Shown here in pieces: positions 61,401 through 64,000 of a stretch of DNA of 64,000 nt. Source of the DNA: Aeromonas popoffii (lineage in GTDB: Bacteria > Pseudomonadota > Gammaproteobacteria > Enterobacterales > Aeromonadaceae). Below the pieces are notes generated by a model. The model was not told where the DNA came from, searched no databases, and worked only from the letters and a program-made list of their open reading frames with translations. The stretch is from NCBI RefSeq assembly GCF_000820025.1, contig NZ_CDBI01000055.1:150515-214514 (forward strand), in the 5' to 3' direction. Made by a program: the position numbers and the translations under genes. Each line of letters opens with the position of its first letter. Position 1 is the first letter of the stretch.

Positions 61401-61955
61401 GCGCGCTACAACGAACAGACCAGCCTGCTGATGCGGGAGCTAGGCGAGATGTCTGGCTTATCACCAAAGCAATTGGAGCACCTGGTGATCGGCTATACCG
61501 GCACCATGGGCAGCTATGTAATGGCGGCGGCCGATGGCCTGATACGAGCCAGCACCCCAGGGGAGTCAGCCAGCTGGCGTGCCGATGAGATCCCTCTGGT
61601 TAAAGCCGTGTATCGTGGCACCGGGCCGGCCAAGTCCACCCAGCATATGGAAGAGTTTTACCGGATGCTGAACGAGGTGAACCAGCTCAAGCGCACCGTT
61701 GACCAGTACCGCAGTGAAGGGTTGACCGAGAAGGCGAGCGAATTGCTGGAAGAACAGGGCGGGATCTTGAAGTCACGGCGCAGCCTGAGCCGCACTCAGC
61801 AGCAGGTCAGGGTGGTGCGTAACAAGATTGAGCTGATCCAGCGCGACAAGACCATGGCAGCGGAAGAGAAGCGCCGCCGTATCGATGAGCTGTTGGCTCG
61901 TCGCAACGATCTGGTATATCAGGCGGTCAACAGCAACATGTCAAACTGGGAATAG
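52449..61955 (+). CDS. Giant large polyvalent protein (3168 residues), injected multi-enzyme candidate
   Basis: A single 9.5-kb frame. Order: Gly/Ala-rich hydrophobic N-terminus (about 50-420); low-complexity linker; inorganic-pyrophosphatase-like domain (about 995-1130, GADGDHVDVFIGDQPDSE); LPD-type domain (about 1335-1420, GGWYSSFRGKGAVPGFQF); N6-adenine methylase (about 1700-1870; EPSAGHG 1733-1739, NPPF 1792-1795); zincin with H1984-E-x3-H1989 then EEVVAHLAE; MuF C-terminal domain (about 2110-2315); a long helical region; and LPD38 (about 2815-3010). This matches the large polyvalent proteins that phages inject to counter host defences. GAGGACACC precedes the ATG. Confidence 0.9.
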   Translation: MDKPGLRDALPQPQQSDTRNDQFWGDLDSNLSAVSSTSPLSKAAPARNLDVGLGDLARGVGAGALDLVGGIGELAGQASEFGRENAGKQGGDYLEQARANLASKLSPVLDFVAGAGDLAKSGAESLTEGMSSDAKEAMNRRLVDETPEGRLIMGDGAGDIDVWAMKMAQGVGSLVPTLLAGGVTGVAAKATLGRAVTASMIKRGATQEVAEAVAAKAVSKLATGAAVTTGATGSVGSAGVNAKESVLGMSYDELAASDTFRQAFSRIDQDQQTLHLTDDEKLALAREETANVASRATMSDAKTWGAAAMGSMMGDAMLFKMLAGKVATGGVLKGAAKGAVGEGIGETLEEGVQQYTINESLNEVAAADIDPMKGVVSSALEGGLIGMGTGGALGGVGGMRGSKSQAESERGAQVDPATVEDVVPVEQGDPVQANPATAPAEPDLAPAADAMAEPVVAPSGEQSPLGPSASQFDELRDVPAYLRRDDTAKRYKGMAADSEVQRALAGEFGQSVQELVASQMQAGDQGKSLYERAQAGELGVDPFAGNKSAQQVAMENHRPALPLKDVIFAGDANASREVSQEGHFDDKQAGTGPQYRGAERTRWQSGQEGDVLPPETSATKPAGELPGAVIEGEAREVGTELPHRDVVYGADQRQPDAKPMRGSATESSVGSLQTLRITRKGKPFATEKEAAMASRKGKEMPVPLNGGGFGVAEIAEVEQVKAANNSNAINGPQGNNQPQAEVSNEPVTPVPAISSEGQGDQPGTGEPVAAGARPAIAGLTDRAGSGNPADNTPAPPVPDGQQQDDQTLTAPATDAGAAVSGRIGEDELRDRNLLTEHNGRWKYRSAVGAGWFTANTKEGAVERAEDAYRNALAKGIPTPTRAERWAKEEQEFAERMDGRFGIMTIPELEERRRKLGGAIADLQQAGRNEMNGKGGRRTGAAVASEGARQSGQEKMELERYIQLRRDRETADSGAKSQQIEAARAEVAPEPTEAQKEAGNYKKGHLKLLGLDIALENPKGSTRSGTDKDGKAWQSTMAHDYGYIKRTLGADGDHVDVFIGDQPDSETVYVVDQVDPKTGKFDEHKVMMGFADEQAARDGYLANYEKGWQGLGSIKAMPVEEFKGWVKEGDTTKPANDWSGTKSAADYHAAKRRLFSGEMEFSEFKAMSRSALDNAATLQAELEKKTKQDLLDQMSHFNAARYKNDKKAVVVEAAYNQLIGDLRWAANGDSNTISETYAIGAARQSIEERVAKALDGLTPERYQQFRDKQLSDIAETQRRREELKQSLTNPQTMDDFKAFIERRGIDKLTTEQRARYEDMVAARNLDRREQERDTKSKEMVSPIASGDIIKTKHTKTGDDLFVVQMGDRVDRDTYNSINAHAKSMGGWYSSFRGKGAVPGFQFKDEDRASEFRAWLGGQVGGAIPEVTPDQSTDSEVQPAGKSKQVEALRNRAASAKAKAEAVLNADRKENTARRASMAANARANAERDLRFAGLLEAIATGIEGGEITYLRNLANGAQLEELQSALNRGLWSLPATKIDALVNDGVINRDDSSRYSWSDKATPEQMVEGVSMPGMDYHTDRLREVALKMQGASGFKQAGAKVMSLVKAAANRDNKTTTLSDPELIAKLKAYVTGSDDYSTSTIKDQIAGYGRLERMGITNHTELRAALRELVRLQRGLNETAPQRDPVTEKTNALKRRLLNNRNAFIDFFPTPEEYAADLVDRLGIEPGMVVLEPSAGHGMLAEAARDAGATVEAVELAGDLRDILQEKGFSLVGDDFMETTPSQRYDAVIMNPPFSNDMDIDHVRHAFGHLKPGGRMAAIVSSMAGQRSNKKNQAFRDWLDDLGASEEMMPEGAFKDSLNPTSVRTKIITIEKPVDGAARSGATEQRAKVLFSKQAMAQGERPVKHLTRKEAELVTKEWFKQYRGAAGIDVQIHATQAELEGALGLNAKEGLIRRAAFDDDTGSLHVAADTISDPKRMREILRHEVLAHYGLANVLGDGEYTKLMSRLIQSKQDPSMKEVWDWVDTHYADEDIGTKAEEVVAHLAELEQSAWRRGWDSVSAWITRALRAVGFVPEGITAAETRSLIEVLGKKMKRKGPDDNGPDSGKKFSQETSSGNEAFTPDSKEADGYRQQLTKAMSSLRTSDIAIDVGSTPAVLMAVGAPNLTMRISRDTVRKAINGVKHDVDITTVETLPELLSDPLAIFDSKTHPGESLVVLLDAKDQSGRPVVTAIQLGVSAGKYLEVNRIASIHGRPDDQVGRWVADGMTRYIKKNHPSSLLTGLQLPLGSSMDGSVTNVLSEKDIVKRSLKFSQTNTATDKAMGKLNLGPKPDVIDKTKANLGKLREVDRGVVKFWVDRFIKKANTEVLDALAPIKYAEEAAGITDAADSGYVAARMATGAASTMQATMLYGLPEWKDGVIQRKAGTGEKDALLGIFSDLGSDLHNWLGWMAGHRAEILLAQGRENLLDANDIAALKAQGKGKEAKFMAAKARWNRLNAATLDLAQEAGLFTQEARAEFESEWYIPFFRESDDGDVIAPFKPRGVANQNAGIKKLKGGEANTNDLLENIFTSTSKLIDASMKNMAAQKTVWNLAETGIIEVVAKPNMMDWRALKNGKDLITVKMEGEDYMIRVEDPDLYRAMTFFDRQPFGTMVNVAAKAKRLLTAGVTASPEFMLRNFLRDSLSSWAISKDGFKPVIGSIRGVKKTLTMDGSTIDVMFSGASFLGGYVNGNDPGAMADTVRKSLRRKGMTPEQIARYEKSIIRNAAHAKGVVADVWERYSRLGEAVENGNREAVYDAAIKAGKSHAQAAFESKDLMDFSMLGAARAIQGAAMVLPFFNARIQGLGKLTRELRDNPREIAKRAGMITAMSLGLLAANWDDERYEELPDWDKDANWHFFVGDQHWRIPKPFEIGVLFGTIPERMVRALGDKDTGAQFGKAVARAIGDTFALNPTPQIVKPMVEAAFNYDSFRGGPIDSPQDQAVRAEARYNEQTSLLMRELGEMSGLSPKQLEHLVIGYTGTMGSYVMAAADGLIRASTPGESASWRADEIPLVKAVYRGTGPAKSTQHMEEFYRMLNEVNQLKRTVDQYRSEGLTEKASELLEEQGGILKSRRSLSRTQQQVRVVRNKIELIQRDKTMAAEEKRRRIDELLARRNDLVYQAVNSNMSNWE

Positions 61956-61966
61956 CGGCCCTGGCG

Positions 61967-62001
61967 AGGCCTCATTGACGGGGTTAGAATGAGGCCTTTT
62001 T
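61967..62001 (+). terminator. Terminator at the end of the late operon
   Basis: AGGCCTCATT/AATGAGGCCT stem followed by TTTTTA, 12 bp after the giant gene stop. Confidence 0.88.
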
Positions 62002-62016
62002 AGGGAGGATTTGACC

Positions 62017-62220
62017 ATGTGGCTGTTACTTGCAATAGGGTGCATGGTGCTGGCACTGAAGGCGTTCAGTTTCAGCTTCACACTGGCATTGCTCCCCGCG
62101 GCGATCGGGTGTTGGTGTTTCAGCAAATCTGACAGAGATAGTCTGGAGAACTTCATGGCTTTCGCATTCATCATCGGTCTGATTGGATTTGCCCTGAATA
62201 TCCTCATTAGCATCTGGTGA
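62017..62220 (+). CDS. Small membrane protein at the right end
   Basis: A 67-residue protein with hydrophobic helices MWLLLAIGCMVLALKAFSF, FTLALLPAAIGCWCF and MAFAFIIGLIGFALNILISI. ATG 62017 follows AGGGAGGATTTGACC. It lies between two terminators and may be transcribed by read-through from the late operon. Possible exclusion or holin-like role; unproven. Confidence 0.6.
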   Translation: MWLLLAIGCMVLALKAFSFSFTLALLPAAIGCWCFSKSDRDSLENFMAFAFIIGLIGFALNILISIW

Positions 62221-62257
62221 TCCTGGGTTCGGCGTTATGACATGTCATTTTGATTAG

Positions 62258-62280
62258 AAGGGGCTTCGGCCCCATTTTTA
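62258..62280 (+). terminator. Intrinsic terminator
   Basis: GGGGC-TTC-GGCCCC... stem followed by ATTTTTAAT after the small membrane gene. Confidence 0.78.
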
Positions 62281-62321
62281 ATATCCAAATCAGTCCGAAA
62301 ATGTTAGATTCATGCAATGCA

Positions 62322-62337
62322 CTGTATGTGCATACAG
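62322..62337 (+). promoter_or_regulatory. LexA box upstream of the right-end 39-residue ORF
   Basis: CTGTATGTGCATACAG fits CTGT-N8-ACAG and is fully palindromic. It lies 43 bp upstream of the ATG at 62380, in the place expected for a promoter. With the umuDC box it is the second such site in the prophage. Confidence 0.82.
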
Positions 62338-62379
62338 TGTTTCACAGTCGAGAGACTGGGAGAGCAAGAGGGAAAGCGG

Positions 62380-62499
62380 ATGGAATCAGCATTGATCGAA
62401 CTGGAAGAGTTTATTGAGACCTTGGATCTGGCTCCGGAGGAGGGGAGAAGTATCGCGCGCATTCTTGAGAAACTTCGCGAAGAAGCCGGCGCGTCATGA
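62380..62499 (+). CDS. SOS-controlled 39-residue acidic protein, candidate antirepressor
   Basis: A short acidic helical protein (starts MESALIELEEFIETLDL, ends LEKLREEAGAS). GAGGGAAAGCGG precedes the ATG, and a perfect-dyad LexA box lies upstream. A terminator follows. LexA-controlled small antirepressors induce Gifsy-type prophages whose repressors cannot self-cleave. This prophage has such a repressor, so the same role is proposed. It has no recognised homology; a DinI-like or unrelated SOS role remains possible. Confidence 0.58.
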   Translation: MESALIELEEFIETLDLAPEEGRSIARILEKLREEAGAS

Positions 62500-62519
62500 C
62501 GCGGATTGGATTCGGATTG

Positions 62520-62545
62520 GCCCGCCACTGCGCGGGCTTTTCTAT
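62520..62545 (+). terminator. Terminator after the SOS-linked ORF
   Basis: GCCCGC-CACTGC-GCGGGC stem followed by TTTTCT. Confidence 0.75.
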
Positions 62546-62604
62546 GCTTCTGGGTGGGGGGAAACTGAGGGAATAGTGAGGGATTACGCTGGTACGGAGG
62601 CTTG

Positions 62605-62665
62605 TAAAATCATATAGTTACGGATCTTGCATATTCCCAAGAAAATCCATAACTATATGATTTTA
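62605..62665. repeat. Long inverted repeat next to attR
   Basis: TAAAATCATATAGTTA and TAACTATATGATTTTA are perfect inverted arms of 16 bp, extending to 21 bp with one mismatch. The 19-bp loop carries CATATTCCC, the complement of the GGGAATAT word repeated near attL. It ends 14 bp before attR. A recombination-protein site is likely; a cruciform or terminator is the alternative. Confidence 0.7.
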
Positions 62666-62678
62666 AATGAAATAAGTC

Positions 62679-62755
62679 GGGATTTAAAATCCCTCGACGT
62701 TCGCGTCGTGCCGGTTCGATTCCGGCCTCGGGCACCATTAAAATCAAAGACTTAC
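62679..62755 (+). repeat. Right attachment site (attR direct repeat)
   Basis: A 77-bp copy of the 3' part of tRNA-Leu plus flank, with one mismatch to 1712-1788. It contains the variable arm, T arm, acceptor 3' strand and CCA but lacks the 5' half, so it is not a functional tRNA. Confidence 0.93.
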
Positions 62756-62756
62756 G

Positions 62757-62785
62757 AAGGCCACTAGCAATAGTGGCCTTTTTGT
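62757..62785 (+). terminator. Host tRNA-operon terminator displaced by the prophage
   Basis: AAGGCCACT/AGTGGCCTT with loop AGCAAT and TTTTTG. It begins 2 bp after attR. Before integration it would have ended the Gly-Cys-Leu tRNA transcript. Confidence 0.85.
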
Positions 62786-62849
62786 TTTTACCGATTCCTA
62801 ACATATTCCTAATACTTCACTGCTTTTTCACGCTATCAACAGCAGGGAC

Positions 62850-63490
62850 TTGTAAAGTTCTCTGTCATGCTGCTCGCAGCTCCTTACGATTACGTTTCGA
62901 AGGAATGACTGGCTCTATCCCCCTGGCCCTGGCTCTGGCTACGCAAGCAACGCATTGGTACGTATCCCCTATCTGCCAATAAATATCCAGCTTCCAGGTC
63001 ATCAATCAAGGTCGCGGCTTGCATACAATCCTCTGTCGTTCCCGATGTGATGATGCATGTTATTGGTATCCCGTGTCAGTCGGATGCCAAGTGGATCTTG
63101 TTGTTTATCTCCCTTTGGTAACCCCCATATCTTGGTTACCACCTTGAGCACCACTGGCATGGGGATGGACTTTGATATGGCTGGCGTCGATCATCAGCCA
63201 TTCATAATCAGGTTCTTTTCTCAGACGTTCTTGAAGCCGGGCCCAGATACCCTTGTCGCGCCAGCGACAAAAGCGACGGAGGGTGTTTTTCCAGCCCCCG
63301 TAATCAGATGGCAAGTCTCGCCAGGGAGCAGCAGTGCGTAAAACTTAGAAAACAGCATTGATAAAAAATCAGTTATCACGATCCGCACGTCCCCATTGAC
63401 CTTTTTGGCCCAGTAAATGAGGTGCGAGTAAGGACCACACATGGTCGGAGATATCGTTGCTGCGGTGAGCGGGTGTTGGCATGAGGCGAT
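62850..63490 (-). pseudogene. Decayed IS5-family transposase
   Basis: Pieces of an IS5-type DDE transposase appear in different minus-strand frames: LPSDYGGWKNTLRRFCRWRD, PDYEWLMIDASHIKVHPHA and SGAQGGNQDMG, then KIHLASD and AGYLLADRGY. Several frameshifts and stops break it, and the C-terminal third is missing. The Asp of the catalytic triad is visible in WLMIDAS. It sits in host DNA just outside attR and is an old, inactive insertion. Confidence 0.85.
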
Positions 63491-63848
63491 GATTTTTACG
63501 TTAACGGGGCTGATATTGTACTGAAATACATCAGTTGAAGACGACAGCCCCTATGGCGGTTCGGAGTTATATGGAAGGCTCCATATCGGATTAGGTTGTG
63601 TTCTCAACGTGTGAAAATTTCAGGCGCTGTAATTTCAAGCCATACACAGTGCCTCTTAAGAGGTCCATTCAGATGATTGTGAAGTGAATAAATGCGGTAT
63701 TTCTGGAAGGGTGGGGCCCCAGAAAATGGGGAGATCGTTTTTCAACCACTTTAGCAACACTATTTAGTGCTACCTTTCATTTCATCACTGTTGGGTGTCC
63801 AGAAAACTGATCCACCATATAAACCGTTGGAAGAAGGGAGTTGCACTC
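63491..63848. other. Intergenic host DNA without a supported gene
   Basis: This 358-bp stretch between the transposase remnant and the amidohydrolase start has only short spurious frames. A perfect small dyad, ATATGGA-AGGC-TCCATAT, lies at about 63569-63586. Nothing else is supported. Confidence 0.5.
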
Positions 63849-64000
63849 ATGATCGCTAGATTTGTCGCATTTTTCCTAATGGGCATGCTTATAGCCCCGC
63901 TCAGCGCACAAACGTTATTGCCTGCGACAACGTTGTTCCAGAACGTTCGCATCTTCGACGGCCAATCCGGCAGTGTCACCGCAGGGCAAGATCGCGAACG
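63849..64000 (+). CDS. Exported amidohydrolase-family protein, N-terminal part
   Basis: The window ends 50 codons into this gene. A Sec signal peptide (RFVAFFLMGMLIAPLSAQ) is followed by TTLFQNVRIFDGQSG, the typical start of imidazolonepropionase-like amidohydrolases, which hydrolyse C-N bonds with a metal centre. The metal-binding residues would lie beyond the window. It is host chromosome beyond the prophage. Confidence 0.72.
   Translation, partial: MIARFVAFFLMGMLIAPLSAQTLLPATTLFQNVRIFDGQSGSVTAGQDRE

Larger units (their letters stand above)
1712..62755. mobile_element. Complete-looking temperate podovirus-type prophage integrated in tRNA-Leu
   Basis: The element is bounded by tRNA-derived direct repeats and carries integrase, repressor/Cro switch, lambda-like replication genes, NinB, Q, lysis, terminase, P22-like portal, N4-gp56-type capsid, fibres and ejection-type proteins. 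No tail tape measure, sheath or tube gene was seen, which points to a short tail. Gene order (left recombination arm, O/P, Q, lysis, head, injected giant protein) recalls Pseudomonas phage F116-type viruses, but that relationship is inferred. No structural gene is visibly broken. Confidence 0.93.

Noticed and set aside
62679..62737. Second tRNA-Leu gene at attR
   Set aside because: Only the 3' part is present; the acceptor 5' strand and D arm are missing.

Overview
The window is a 61-kb temperate, podovirus-type prophage inside a gammaproteobacterial chromosome, most likely Aeromonas. This rests on uvrC and pgsA followed by a tRNA-Gly/Cys/Leu cluster, on gene content, and on a GC-rich background. 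Host DNA occupies 1-1711 (end of uvrC, pgsA, three tRNAs) and 62756-64000 (the displaced tRNA-operon terminator, a decayed IS5-family transposase and the start of an amidohydrolase gene). The prophage is bounded by 77-bp direct repeats (1712-1788 and 62679-62755, one mismatch) that duplicate the 3' part of tRNA-Leu(TAA). The integrase stop codon directly abuts the left repeat.

Left arm, minus strand (1789-14100): integrase, small DNA-binding proteins, an Ead/Ea22-like protein, RdgC, a Dam-type methylase, a coiled-coil protein with an RNA-polymerase-alpha-CTD-like hairpin, and a RecE-like exonuclease with a RecT/Bet annealase. The leader has a good leftward promoter, a phage-encoded tRNA-Pro(TGG), a small basic arginine-rich protein and a boxA element. 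Intrinsic terminators lie between genes, which suggests processive antitermination. Control region (14000-14920): a CI-like repressor whose S24 domain has lost its catalytic residues, facing a Cro-like gene across GTTAG operator half-sites.

Right early arm (14914-23777): Cro, small regulators, an O-like initiator containing four internal iterons (the likely origin), a P-like protein, an AT-rich reversed island (STAND-like ATPase, two membrane proteins, an EVE/HNH remnant), then NinB, a Ref-like nuclease, a PD-(D/E)XK-like nuclease and antiterminator Q. A minus-strand umuDC pair with a LexA box follows, then an accessory island carrying an orphan type VI PAAR protein, a DUF6402-like protein and a candidate immunity protein.

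Late region (29361-61955): holin, SAR endolysin and nested spanins; terminase subunits; P22-like portal; scaffold; N4-gp56-type capsid; adaptor; a lambda-like side-tail fibre with HxH repeats and an S74 chaperone; a J-like tip protein; ejection-type proteins; and a 3168-residue large polyvalent protein with pyrophosphatase-like, N6-methylase, zincin, MuF-C and LPD38 domains. The right end has a small membrane protein and a 39-residue ORF under a second LexA box. Because the repressor looks uncleavable, that ORF is a candidate SOS-controlled antirepressor.
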